From assembly GCA_947579605.1 (NCBI GenBank), contig OX388305.1, positions 38,763,542 to 38,827,541 on the forward strand: 64,000 bases of DNA. Direction: 5' to 3'. Shown here piece after piece: positions 51,450 through 62,823 of this stretch (position 1 is the first letter of the stretch; each line of letters begins with the position of its first letter). The position numbers and the translations under genes were made by a program. Under the pieces are notes generated by a model, which did not search any database, was not told where the DNA came from, and saw only the letters and a program-made list of their open reading frames with translations. Source of the DNA: Athripsodes cinereus. Taxonomy: Eukaryota > Arthropoda > Insecta > Trichoptera > Leptoceridae.

Positions 51450-52150
51450 GCGGCGGCAGAATTGCCATCCACACTTCTCAGCATTGTACAACCAGATAAG
51501 TCTCCATATGATCAGTCATGATCACACAAAAACTTAACAGTCTAATGCCGGGAAAAATTCACCTATCCAGATATACAGGATATCAAAGGATTAGGCTCAA
51601 AACGCGGGATCAAAATACCAGCATTGTGCCTGAAATATCTGTGTTCAAAAACTTTTTTACAATATTACAAGTGTTTATTATAATAGATTTTTGAATTTTA
51701 ATGTACAAATTAACCGGTAAATCTAATTTTTGTAAATTATTTATTAAAGATTTCGGAGTTACCCCTGTAGCTGACATGACTAAAGGTATTATATAAACGG
51801 ACCTAGAATGCCAAATATTTTTTATTTCTCCTGCTAGTTCTGTATATTTACGTATTTTTTCAGCGACGGTTGTTTGTATATTATGTGTATTTGGGACAGC
51901 GATGTCGATTAGGTACGTTATTTTATTACGTTTATCATGTAATACTAAATTGGGTCTATTATGATGTATTTGTCTATCTGTTATTATGGTTTTATCATAA
52001 TAGAGCCTATAATTTTGATTTTCTAAAACCGGTTCCGGGTTGTATTTAAAATAAGGTATTACATTATTTGAGTTTAAAAGATTATGTTTAATAGCTAAAT
52101 TTTGATTAAATAAATTTAATAAATTAATGAATTTGTATTACATTTCCCAG
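51450..52150 (-). mobile_element. RLE-type LINE 3' half
   Basis: The minus strand reads NPEPVLENQNYRLYYDKTII, RPNLVLHDKRNKITYLIDIA, AEKIRKYTELAGEIKNIW and GVTPKSLINNLQKLDLPVNL, with PD-type catalytic Asp replaced (RPN). This is the restriction-like endonuclease region of R2/R4/Dong-type LINEs. Its 3' UTR (51450-51660) recurs at 5456-5680. Confidence 0.7.
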
Positions 52151-52441
52151 AAATATTTTTACTATGGCTTATATTATTAAGTTACATTATACATTATTCT
52201 GTATGTGTATCGGTTTTTATTAAAATTTATCTCTTGACTTGAAATACTTAAGTTTGAATGTTTGTGTAATATCTGTAGGTATATACTTTTTTGACTAGTT
52301 GTTTTTATTAATTTATTATAAGGTTTTAGCTTTCTTTTTTTATTTTTGCCAACTTCAATAATTCTATTGTTTTATATTTAATCGGCATTTCTGCCACAAC
52401 ACAGCCCTATGGCTAGTGTGGAAGACATTATTTTATGATGT

Positions 52442-53080
52442 GGTGTTCTCACTTTGGCGAATATCGACAGGGCACCTAAATATCGCCAGCCATTTGAACC
52501 GTGTGAATAAAATGACAGCTAGTCTGAAACGATAAAAACCAGTAGAAACGATATCGTCTCGAGTTGCACCTTCCAACTTTTTCTCTGGTTGAACGATTTA
52601 CGCATGCGTAGATGTGCGCAGCGTCCGTAAAAACTATCTAACCTATAAATTTTATAATGTTTCCCGCTTCGTGACAGCTTTTATCTTTGTTGTTGGTTTG
52701 TGGCGTTTGTTACCTTAATTAAAAGGCACGTTTAACCTCCACTATAACAGTCATTTTCGACTAAAAATAAACACTTCGCGATCTCCATCTCGACGTCCGC
52801 CATTTTGAAAACAATTTCAAAATCAAAGCGCATCTGACCAGAGCCCGTAGACAATTTGTACTTGGCGATCGCCTACAAACGAATTTTCGTCAATAACTGC
52901 AACAATAACGCATAATTATACGGTACGTGTAGGTAGATTGTCGAAAAGTTCGCCAGTAGACGATCGCTAAGTACAAATTGTGTGACGATCAATGGGCGTA
53001 CGGCGAATTTTGTTTTTTTTGCCTGGCGTTATATTTTAAAATTCGCCTGGCGATATTCGCCAAATGTGAACATGAACACC
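52442..53080. mobile_element. TIR transposon, copy A (with nested palindrome)
   Basis: Ends GGTGTTCTCACTTTGGCGAA and its inverse ending GAACATGAACACC. It is the inverted relative of 62293-62823. No transposase. No convincing target duplication. Confidence 0.75.
52851..52980. mobile_element. About 130-bp palindromic element nested in copy A
   Basis: ACAATTTGTACTTGGCGATC at the left and GATCGCTAAGTACAAATTG at the right are inverted. The segment is absent from copy B at 62293-62823. Confidence 0.7.
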
Positions 53081-53344
53081 CCTTGACTGTATTATGCATG
53101 TTCAACTGTGTTATTATGAAAATTTAAAGACGATATTATTTGAATAAAGATTATTATTATCTCATATCTCATTTATTTAACAAAACAATATTAGATTCTA
53201 CATTTTGAACACAATATAAGATTAACAATAAAATTTAAATATAACATTAAATAACAAAAACCATAAAATATTAAAATAAATTTATATTCAAAATGTAGAA
53301 CCCCAACATTATTCGAGTTGATTCTTCCATGATGTTCTATGAAA

Positions 53345-54170
53345 TAGTACAATCATGGGAGATCACTTACAGAGCTACAGGGACAAAAACCTTCTTACTA
53401 TCCTGGTAGACGATAGAAGTACGGCCTTCTGCATGCTGTATTTGAGCCTGTCATCTACTCCCAGTTTTCTGAGATTGCTTGACAGACTATTAGGTATTAA
53501 ACCATTCACAGATAACACTATAGGCAAGATGGTTGTGGTAGGTGTTCTCCACATATCTTTGATTTCATGAGCAAGATCAAGATATTTTATTATCTTATCT
53601 TGCTCAGCTTTATTTTAATTTTCATCGTGCGGTATAGTGATGTCTATGATGTATGTTTTACGGCATTTGCGATCAACCAACACAATATCTGGTCGATTAG
53701 CTATAATAGTTCGATCAATTTGAATTGGTCGATCCCAGTAGAGTTTAGTGTCATTGTTTTCAAGTACCGATACTGGACAATAATTATAGTATGGTAATTT
53801 TGATTCCTGTTCAATTAATTTAAATTTCAAAGCTAAATTTTGATGTAATATTTTTGCTACCTGATTATGTCTTTTCAAATAGTCTGTTCCGGAAAGAAGA
53901 GAACATCCAGACAAAATATGTCTTAATGTCTCTCCCTCCCGATAACAGGCTCTGCATCTATCCGAAATATTTTGTTTCATTATAAATTTAGAATAATTAT
54001 TTGTAACTATTACTTGGTCTTGAATAGCACAGACAAACCCTTCGGTTTCGCCAAAAAGATCTCCAAATCTCAACCAATGGACCGAATCTACAGTATCAAC
54101 ATTCTGAGATGTTAATGCTTCATAGAATCGACCATGGAGAGACTTGGATTTCCAGATTTGATATAATATC
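53345..54170 (-). mobile_element. RLE-type LINE C-terminal half
   Basis: Minus-strand order: KSKSLHGRFYEALTSQNVD, RFGDLFGETEGFV, zinc knuckle CRACYREGETLRHILSGC (CCHC), PVSVLENNDTKLYWDR, endonuclease RPDIVLVDRKCRKTYIIDIT (PD, 14 residues, D), a stop after PHDEN, then NKAEQDKIIKYLDLAHEIKD and KLGVDDRLKYSM. The CCHC plus PD...D arrangement is diagnostic of R2/R4/Dong-like LINEs. The stop and missing RT make it inactive. Confidence 0.8.
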
Positions 54171-54590
54171 TAGTCACTATTCAATATCGGTAGTGAGACA
54201 CTATGTAGAGTTCGATAAACACAACGGTGAATAACCCTGATCACTAGATATTATATCATCATACCCATCTTTGTTCCTAGAGTTTTGAAAAAAAGTTTTT
54301 AAAGATTGAATTTCTATTAAAAAAATCCCGTGGAGCACCCGGTAAAGAATTGATCTCCCACTCTTCTCCTTAAGTTTTCGAGTGTCCTGTAAAAGGCAGG
54401 TGTTCGAAAAAATTAAGACATTGTACATCTTAAATTCAGCGATGAAGTTTGCCACTCATCCTGAATGTCTTGATTTTATATTGGCACGAAGAAGACAGCT
54501 TGCATGTTTCTTACATGCACGTGGTCTGCTGGCTACCCCACTTGTGGGATATGCCGTGATGGTATAGTAGTAGTAGTAGTAGAATTTCTA
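54157..54590 (+). mobile_element. LINE 3' end and small inverted repeat
   Basis: 54320-54590 resembles 23650-23880 and ends GATGGTATAGTAGTAGTAGT, a (TAG)n LINE tail. Just before it, TGATATAATATCTAGTCAC (about 54159-54177) and GATCACTAGATATTATATCA (54239-54258) form a 100-bp fold-back. Confidence 0.5.
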
Positions 54591-54599
54591 TTATTATTA

Positions 54600-57100
54600 T
54601 ATTTAATTTTAATTCTGATTTCTCCCTTCTCTCTGTAATTCTTGTTGTATTTAGTATATTTGTTTTAACCGCCATCCGTTTTTTGGGGCCTCCGCGGCAA
54701 AATCGATTGAAAAATCAATAAAAATACTACTAATTATCACTTTATCGCCAAAAAATTTTCAGTATTCCTGGAATGATTTGTCAGTAATCTATTTATGAAA
54801 AAAAAGTTGGATTTTAGTTCTTAAATCGATTTTATTTAACTTTTTCAAAAATAATACGGAGACCGTTCTCTAGGGCCGCTAAAATCACCAACACATTTCA
54901 GCTGTTTTGAGTAAAGTATTCATTTATATTTTATGAATTCCAGCTGTGATGAGTTCTACAAAGTGTTTAAATTATGTTTGTAAGAATTGTTTTTTTTTTT
55001 ATTGTGTAAAGTCACATTATTATAGGTAATAATTTTATAGCAAAAAATAGTTTTTGTAGTCATTAGTGATATAATAAATCTTTCACAGAATCTATGAAAT
55101 CTCAACCTTGTCATTATTAGACCTTTTTTTCAGTGTTACTGACAAAAAAGTGGGTAAAAACATAATTTATTAATTATGAACATAATAATATATTATATTT
55201 ATTTACCTACATAATACATATTTACATGTGCACATTCATAAATAAATTAAATTATTCAAATAATATTACGTATTTGTCTGCATTGATTTGTATATTTCAT
55301 TATTTTAAGATTTTATGTTCAATAAGATCTCATTTTGTTGAATAAGAATCTTTCTTCTCACGCTAATCTCACATGGAATAGACGAAGAGGACCAAATGCC
55401 AGACATTTATTTTGAAACATAGTTTTTTCGATCTGTTTCCTTGCATCAAATGGCTAGTAGAAGCAATACTTGCAATGAAAATGGATTTTCTCATATGAAA
55501 TCGTGATACAACATTTGTACAGAATTCAGCGTCCTTTTCGCTAAGAAAAACTTTTTTTTTCGATCAGAAACTTTAAGAGAAAGAAATAATGTTTAAATTT
55601 AGTCTAACTAAATAATAAAAAAAACGATTTGGTAAAAAATGCTAAATTTTGGTAATAAAATTGATACTGCAAATACTATATCACCAGTTATGATGGAGAT
55701 TTTTTTGAAAATAAATTATAATAAATGTGTTGTAATTCAGTTAGTCAGCAGATGAACTATGTGTAGTAAATATACAAGTCGCCCTCTCCGTGTCAGTACA
55801 AAATTACAAACTACTTATGAATCATGTAATATAAAATACTTGTATGATAGTGTGTTTTGTATTACGATTATTTGCTAAATTAACTGCATAAAATTATTAT
55901 ACAGGTTGTCCTTCCCGTGCCGTAAAAACTAAATTATGGGTATCATACCTTAAAGTCAAATCTAAAGTATAGTGAAATACGGGTAACACGTAGTAGCTCG
56001 CACTTTTCATTTCAATAATAATAAAAAAAACTCAAAGACTACCATTTAAGTTTTACTAATACATACTATGTAGAATGTATTTCTAAATACACAAATAATA
56101 ATCTACGATAATAACAATAGACTATTCTTTTTTTTTAAACACTGAAGTGTGCATTATTTTTGAATAATAGTTTTACAATGGTTTTTTGAATGCTATTGGA
56201 TAATCATTTTTTGGGTGATCTCTAAATTGCGTAACCACAAAGAATTATTTTGAAAACCACAATGAATATTTGAGTCATCCTTCACTAGTGCATTTAACAA
56301 TTGCACATTATTGTTTCAGTTCTTTGTTTCATAATGGTTTTTTATTTTTATTGTCATCATTGTTTTCCGTCTGCATGGTAAGGTTTAACAACCCTATTTT
56401 TATTACTGAGACTCTGCTAAGTACTTAAGTACATAGGTACCTTTTTTTATAAAAAAATGTCAAAAACAATCTATTCCATATTATTCTTCTATATCTATTG
56501 TCATTTACACATTTTGTACTGCGCATTATTTCAACTTGAGTCAAATGATATATTATATTGTTTTTTTTTTTGTCTATTAAACGCATTGTTTTTTTTATTC
56601 ATCTTAAGGTCTTTGTGATGTTTAAAACCAATAACATAGCATTATCCCAAATTTTGAAAGTGTCTTGTATATTATTGAAACACAATCATTGTGTTATGAT
56701 GTAATTAAATAGGTAAAATGACGATAAATAAATCACGCGGAATGTGAGCATTTGCATAGTATTTGTATGAAGGCCGCGCAGGGTGTAGAGATCGTCTGAC
56801 TGACTTTATCCTAGGGAACGGATAAGAGTTAAGTAGGTAGTATTTGTTGTTACTTTCAGTAAAATTGTAATAATTAAAGGCTGATGCCATTAATGTATGA
56901 ATATAATAATAACTTAATATTAGTTTTAAATCTTTTCATATTATTACTTTATCTAGTTGTAAGAATCTTTTGTTGTAAATATATTTCTTTGTAATCTTAT
57001 GAGCGAAACACTGTTTCTTTAATATAATAAAATATATATTGAAAAATTACGCACAGCAGATAATTATAAACAAATCTGAGTTAAATATTATAATTGTTCA
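54600..57100. other. AT-rich intronic region without supported genes
   Basis: 2.5 kb inside the gene 3 intron with no coding frame, RNA gene or repeat boundary I can support. Homopolymer T runs are frequent. Confidence 0.5.
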
Positions 57101-57105
57101 ACATA

Positions 57106-57222
57106 AATGAATTTTATTTTTTCACACTTAATTAAACAATTACGGGAGTTTGTAAAGAGATTAAAAATATTATTAATCATTCATTGATTGTTAGGCGGTA
57201 CGAAGTTCGCTGAGTCAGCTAG
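57106..57222. mobile_element. Repeat shared with LINE 5' region, ending in a Helitron-like terminus
   Basis: 57106-57185 (AATGAATTTTATTTTTTCAC, then ACGGGAGTTTGTAAAGAGAT) matches 45957-46036, just upstream of the endonuclease ORF. It then runs into AGGCGGTACGAAGTTCGCTG and GTCAGCTAGT as at 25991-26023. It lies 30 bp from the gene 3 donor. Confidence 0.6.
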
Positions 57223-57251
57223 TTGTCAAATAAATAAATATTTAAGCTTAC

Positions 57252-57296
57252 CAGAATTGCTACAAGGCACACCAGTAAAAAAGGTGGATATCTCAT
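57252..57296 (-). CDS. Signal-peptide exon 1 of gene 3
   Basis: On the minus strand ATG at 57296 opens 15 codons, MRYPPFLLVCLVAIL, ending at a GTAAGC donor. Spliced in phase 0 to 45806 it continues SSHARA, completing a signal peptide with an ARA site. It shares length, phase, the LVCL core and a TTCTACA(gc)ATG-type leader with the gene 2 exon. No clear TATA box is visible; the leader motif TTGTTCTACA occurs again about 57 nt upstream in a short duplication (57297-57316 versus 57354-57374). Linkage over 11.4 kb is inferred from phase, orientation and the missing N-terminus of gene 3. Confidence 0.7.
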
Positions 57297-57299
57297 TGT

Positions 57300-58095
57300 A
57301 GAACAAGCACCATTCCTGTAATTTCCACGGGTAAGAGAGGGTACAACCCTTAATGTAGAACAAACACCGTTTAATTAATTTCTTTTCCTTTTGATAGGTA
57401 AGCCGCGATAGTACAGTACTAGTGATTTTGCTAGAAATTAATAATTTACTAGTATTTTATGTATCAGTCCCTAGAAAACGTAACAGATAAAACTGGATAC
57501 ACATAATAATATTATAAACACACGATGCCAAGAACGTAGTTCAATGAAAATTAACAAAGAATTTAGCTTCTTATAATAATTAAGTGGTCATAATTAAATA
57601 CTATGCAAATAAAAGTGATGTTTGAATTAGACAAATGTTTTTTTCTTTAATGGTTAATACCTAACTAGGCAGCATCATACATGTTTTGTTGCTCTTAAAT
57701 TTTAATTGCAATTTTCTTTTATACATGTTAATTTATCTGAATTATAATCATATTAACAATGTTCCAACTATAATTTCTCTAATTAAAATGACTTAGTTGA
57801 GTATTTTAGATTGACATATATAATAATTTTTTTTTTTTTTTTTTTTAATAATAACAGCTTTATTGATATAAATAAATTCAATTTTAACATATTCATTATA
57901 ATTATGATTCACCTAACTAGGCTACAGCCCGTACTAAGGTAGATCAATTTATGTGTGGTCAAAGAACATTGCTCTTAGTTAAAGTAACGTTAACTAAAAA
58001 ACTTAATTAATTAACATAAAATAAAGAAAAAACTAAATAAAAAGACAGAACAATAATATGCACATTATAAACATTTACACCCATGCACACACATG
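57300..58095. other. Upstream region of gene 3, AT-rich
   Basis: Should hold the gene 3 promoter, but no TATA or other box stands out. A run of about 25 T (57822-57846) is followed by LINE/SINE-like sequence. No gene. Confidence 0.4.
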
Positions 58096-58102
58096 TACTA
58101 CA

Positions 58103-58165
58103 GACACACACACACACACACACACACACACCCGCACCCACACACGCCCACACCCACCCACACGA
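58103..58165. repeat. (CA)n microsatellite
   Basis: About 15 CA units followed by CCGCACCCACACACGCCCAC-type variants. Confidence 0.95.
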
Positions 58166-58440
58166 TGAGTGTTAAACATTTATAAACGCGTATAAACGCG
58201 TATAACCATATAAACATACACAACAATTATCTCACTTACGCTTATATCTGTTTGACAATAAATATTAATCTTCTATTGACATTAAACTTTAAGTATTATT
58301 GATTGACAAAAATAATAATTACCTATTAGGTATCTCATTACACTTTTTTTACCCGTTTGACTACGAATTTTAACATGTTAAAGGCTAACGCCGTGAATAT
58401 AATTATGTAAATAAAATAAAAATAAAAAATAAATGTTCCT

Positions 58441-58565
58441 TTACTCTTCTTCTTCTTCTCGTGCCGTTTCAGGCCCCTCCGACGTTGGCAATCACTCTGG
58501 CAAAGGCTTCTCTATCTTGTGCGACCCCGAACAGCTCCCCCACATGTCTCATCCTGGTCCAGTTA
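58441..58565 (-). mobile_element. LINE 3' end (AQDREA family)
   Basis: The minus strand reads RMRHVGELFGVAQDREAFAR, VIANVGGA then a stop, with a GAAGAAGAAGAAG tail. Same family as 35080-35210 and 58765-58935. Confidence 0.6.
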
Positions 58566-58764
58566 ATTTATAAAATCAAATTAAATTAAATTATAAAATC
58601 AACATTAAATTAAATTTAAATTTAAATTTTTTAAACATTCTATCATCTTACTCCTCACAGAGCCATCTCCATCGACAAACAAATATATTGTCTTATATAT
58701 TGTTTATAAAAATAACATACCTACTCATTTATTAAGTATTTGTTTTTTGTTTCTCTAATCATTT

Positions 58765-58940
58765 TAATTGAGGGTAGTCGTGGTGTGGGAAGGCGGCAGA
58801 TGTCCTGGCTGAGAAACATCCGAGAGTGGACCGGAGTTCGGAGGGTGGAGGAGTTGTTCCGGCTGGCACAGGACAGAGAGGCCTACGCCAGGGTGATAGC
58901 CGACGTCGGGGGGACCTGACATGGCACTTTGAGAAGAAGA
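58765..58940 (+). mobile_element. LINE 3' end (AQDREA family)
   Basis: The plus strand reads GRRQMSWLRNIREWTGVRRV, EELFRLAQDREAYARVIADV, GGT and stop, with tail GAAGAAGAA. Together with 58441-58565 it forms an inverted pair. Confidence 0.65.
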
Positions 58941-59068
58941 ATCATTTTAAATTCAAATTATTGTTTTGTACCTACATATTAAGTTTTATTCAAAAATACT
59001 TATAATTATCTGATTATTGTATGTAACACAGTCTGTTGTGTTGAAAACTGGATTTCACTTGCTCAGAA

Positions 59069-61640
59069 GTGTGGATGTCAATCAAATTGATGTATCTACC
59101 ACGTACACACGGTATATATGGATGCCATGCTAAATACAAAAGAACAAAATGTATGGAGGATTACCAGAGATTCTCTTCGCTTAGGAATTCATGTAGGATT
59201 CTTTCTAGAAAATGCTATCAGGAATATATTACTCAGGTAGAGAATGAAGTGTTTAGTGATGCTAGATATTTTTGGAAATTCGCAAAATCTCAAAGTCGTA
59301 AAGATGATCGCATTCCAGACTCAATGGTTTATAATGGTGTCCATAGCACTAATGATATTGAGATGGTTAATTTGTTTGAGCAGTTTTTTAAGAGTGTTTA
59401 TGTCACGAATGATGAGGATGATCATATTCCAGATATATTGAATTCAGAATCAGTCAATTTGTGCGATTGTGTCATAGAATACCCATTTGTTAAAAAAGAA
59501 TTGGAAAAACTTAATATTAAAAAACCAACAGGACCAGATGGTATACCTAACATGTTTTTGAGACAGTGCTCTTCTTCTATATCTTATCCATTATATATAC
59601 TGTTTAGAGAATCTCTGAAAAAAGGCTGTTTCCCGGAACGATGGAAGGAGAGTTACATCATTCCTATATTTAAGAAAGGAGATAAATCTAACATTATAAA
59701 TTATAGACCCATTTGTATTTTGTCCGCAATACCTAAATTTTTTGAATCGATTGTCTTACACTATATCACCCCTCATTTGGAAGGACTGATTAATCAGGCT
59801 CAGCATGGATTTGTTAAGGGAAGGTCGACTTTGACTAATCTAATGATATACGAAGAACATCTCATGAGGGCCTTTGCTGAGAAATCTCAGGTGGACACTG
59901 TTTACACTGATTTCAGCAAGGCCTTCGACCGCGTTCCACATGATATACTGTTGAGCAAATTGAGAATGCTGGGTGTGTGTGGTAATTTGCATGAATGGAT
60001 TTCTAGCTATCTATGTGAGAGGAGACTTGTGGTGCGCAAGGATACAACGAAAGGCAATGGGTTCATTGCTACAAGTGGAGTTCCGCAAGGTAGTCACTTG
60101 GGACCACTTCTTTTTCTCCTTTTCGTAAATGATATTTGTTCCATATTTGAAAACGTCAACTATCTGTTGTTTGCAGATGATCTTAAAATATTTAAACAGA
60201 TAAACAGTTTACACGATTGTCAGGTATTGCAGGGTAATCTGGAGAGTTTGGGAACTTGGTGTGAGCTTAACAGGCTGTTTTTAAATATTGAAAAATGTCA
60301 GGTTGTTACATTTACAAAAAAGAAAAATCCATTAAAATTTGATTATAAATTGGGGGACAGTGTCTTACAGCGCGTTGATGCCATACGGGACTTGGGAATT
60401 ATCTTCGATCACCATTTAACTTTTATTCCGCATATAGAGGATATCACTAGCAGGGGAATGAGAATGTTGGGATTTGTACTCAGAACAGCCAGAGATTTTG
60501 TGTCCATACCTGCAATTAAAACTATGTTCGTATCCTTAGTCAGGAGTCAGGTAGAGTATAACTCCCCTATATGGTCTCCTTACTACGCGGTCCACTCTAG
60601 GAATATTGAAAGAATACAGCGCAAATTTCTTAGACACGTCAACTATCTAATGCAAATTCCTGTTGAGGAAATTGATTACTCTTGTTTATTGTCGCTTTTG
60701 AATATGACCACTCTCTGTGATAGGCGTGTGATTTCTGATTTGATTTTGTTATTTAAGATTGTGAGAGGACTGTTCAATTGCTTTGAGTTGAGCGGGATGA
60801 TCTCATACCATGTTCCGACAAGGGTCACTCGCCAAGCAATAACTTTTCATAGTGACGTGGTGGATACCAACTATGCATATAATTCGCCTTTGAATAGAAT
60901 TCATAGATTGGGAAACATTTACGGACACTTGTCGGATGTTTTCGCGGATTCCCTGTTTGAGTTCAGGCAGAGAATGGCGGAGAATTTTAAAGCCGTAATA
61001 TAAATACTTTGTCCTTTTTTACCTACCCTTCCCATTTGGTTAATCTTGTCTTTGTGTTGTAATTTGACATGATACGATATGTTTTGGTTTTAATTTGTAA
61101 TTTTATATGATGCAATGTGTTTTGTTTTTATTTTATGATTTGATATGATGTAGTATGTTATAATTTTATTTTATTTTATAATTTGATATGATACGGTGTA
61201 TTTTTATTTTTTTTATTTTATAATTTTATGTGGTGTGCTGTAAATTTATTTTATGGTTTGATATGATTCAATATGTTTTATTTTTATTTTATGATTTGAC
61301 ATGATGAATGTGCTGTAATTTTATTCTATAATTTGACATGACAGTGTGTTTTATTTTTATTTTGAAATTCGATGTGATGCAGTGTATTGTAACTTTATTT
61401 TATGGTTAGATATGATACAGTTTTTTTTTATGATTTGACATGATGCTGTTGATATGTTGTAATTTTATTATGTGGTTTATGTGACACAATGTGTTTAATT
61501 TTTATTTTTATAATTTGAAGTGATGCAGTATATTTTGTTTTTGTTTTGATTTTAATTTGATACGATGGTGGTGTTGTACAATTGTTGTTTATAACTATGT
61601 ATTAAAGGCGTAAGCCGTATGTATTATTATAAATAAATAA
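59069..61640 (+). mobile_element. 5'-truncated LINE with intact RT
   Basis: The 644-residue frame (59069-61003; first in-frame codon listed is GTG, not a real start) covers PTGPDGIP (about residue 152), INYRPICILS (210), GFVKGRSTL (247), YTDFSKAFDRVPHD (279), SGVPQGSHLGPLLF (335), LLFADDLKIF (365), DLGIIFDHHLTF (450) and a complete C-terminus. No stop or frameshift breaks the RT, so the copy is young. The endonuclease is missing. The 3' UTR (61004-61640) is a degenerate array of ATTTTATGATTTGATATGAT-like units and ends with an (AAAT)n tail. Jockey/CR1-like by motif; clade not certain. Confidence 0.85.
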
Positions 61641-61687
61641 ATAAATAAATATATAATATACCTAACTAGTATGTACCTAATTCATTA

Positions 61688-61756
61688 GGTTGGACTAGTG
61701 GTTAACACACTCGCCTTGCAAGCGAGGGGTCGTGGGTTCGATCCTCAGACTAGGCA
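61688..61756 (+). tRNA. tRNA-like sequence (anticodon TGC), probable SINE head
   Basis: A perfect 5-bp anticodon stem CTCGC/GCGAG encloses CTTGCAA (TGC, Ala). A B box GGGTTCGATCC is present. The acceptor stem pairs poorly (GGTTGGA versus ACTAGGC) and no CCA-ready end is clear, so a tRNA pseudogene or SINE head is more likely than a working gene. Confidence 0.4.
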
Positions 61757-61759
61757 AAA

Positions 61760-62250
61760 AATATTAATGTCCATTTTCTGAGCTAATTCAATGTGTACGA
61801 GTCATCTTTAGTAGTTTAAAACTTAATTTGATTATAATTATCTATTTTTTCATTAATTTATTTGAATGCAACTATAACTGTATTTGACTATCTTCGATTG
61901 TCAAATTTGATCATCATTTATTTTAGAACGATTAACTATGTAACAGCTTAGAGACATTTTGAATGTGTTGAGTATCCTGCAATGCACATTTGTTACTAGA
62001 TTATTTAAATCGTAATCGATTTCGGTAAACTTTTACCTTTGCGATACAATACTGTTGTGTTGTTTTTGTTTTCTGTTCAACATGTAAAATGCTTGCCGTG
62101 TAAAAGTGAGTAAAGAAATAAAATAAAATAAATAAAATTACTGTGGAAGTACTTAATAATAGAAGGGTTTTATTTTTTCATTTTTGTTCTATTACTTCTA
62201 TATTGATTATTTTTGCACATCATCATTATATAACAGTGTAAACAAAATAA
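61760..62250. other. Gene-free stretch with LINE-like tail
   Basis: No gene. ACATGTAAAATGCTTGCCGT followed by AAATAAAATAAA near 62080-62140 resembles LINE 3' ends at 29990 and 58375. Confidence 0.4.
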
Positions 62251-62292
62251 CATAACATTTCAAACATATTTTGAACCACTCTAGATTAATGG

Positions 62293-62823
62293 GGTGTTCA
62301 CATTTGGCGAATATCGCCAGCCGAATTTCAAAATATAACGCCAGGCGAAAAAACAAAATTCGCCGTACGCCCATTGATCGTCACACCTGTTCACACAAGT
62401 CCACCGATATAGAAACGATCTGTCAGATGCGCTTTGATTTTGACACTGTTTTCAAAATGGCGTCGAGATGGAGATCGCGAAGTGTTTATTTTTAGTCGAA
62501 AATGTTATAGTAGAGGTTATAAGGCGCCTTTTAATTAAGGAAGCAAACGCCACAAACCAACAAAAAAGATAACAGCTGTCACGAAGCGGGAAACATTATA
62601 AAATTTATAGGTTATAAAGCTTTTACCATAGACACAAACGCCGCGCATATCTGCGCATGTGCAAATCGTTTGATCGCTCGAGAAAGTTGGAAGGTGGTCA
62701 ACTCGAGACGATATCGTTTCTACTGGTTTTTATCGTTTCAGACTAGCTGTCATTTTGTTCACACGGTTCAAATGGCTGGCGATATTCTGGTGCCCTAGCG
62801 ATATTCGCCAAAGTGAGAACACC
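62293..62823. mobile_element. TIR transposon, copy B, inside a second inverted repeat
   Basis: An inverted relative of 52442-53080 without its nested palindrome. Ends GGTGTTCACATTTGGCGAAT and GCCAAAGTGAGAACACC. Outside it, CATTTCAAACATATTTTGAA, CCACTCTAG (about 62257-62285) is inverted at 62862-62888 (AGAGTGGTTCAAAAAATG), so the element interrupts an outer fold-back unit. Confidence 0.75.

Larger units (their letters stand above)
45807..57251 (-). other. Intron 1 of gene 3
   Basis: Minus-strand donor GTAAGC (57251-57246) and acceptor ATAATTGCAG bound an 11,445-bp phase-0 intron. It holds a LINE with three nested insertions, RLE-LINE fragments, a TIR element and 2.5 kb of AT-rich sequence, all listed separately. 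Confidence 0.65.
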
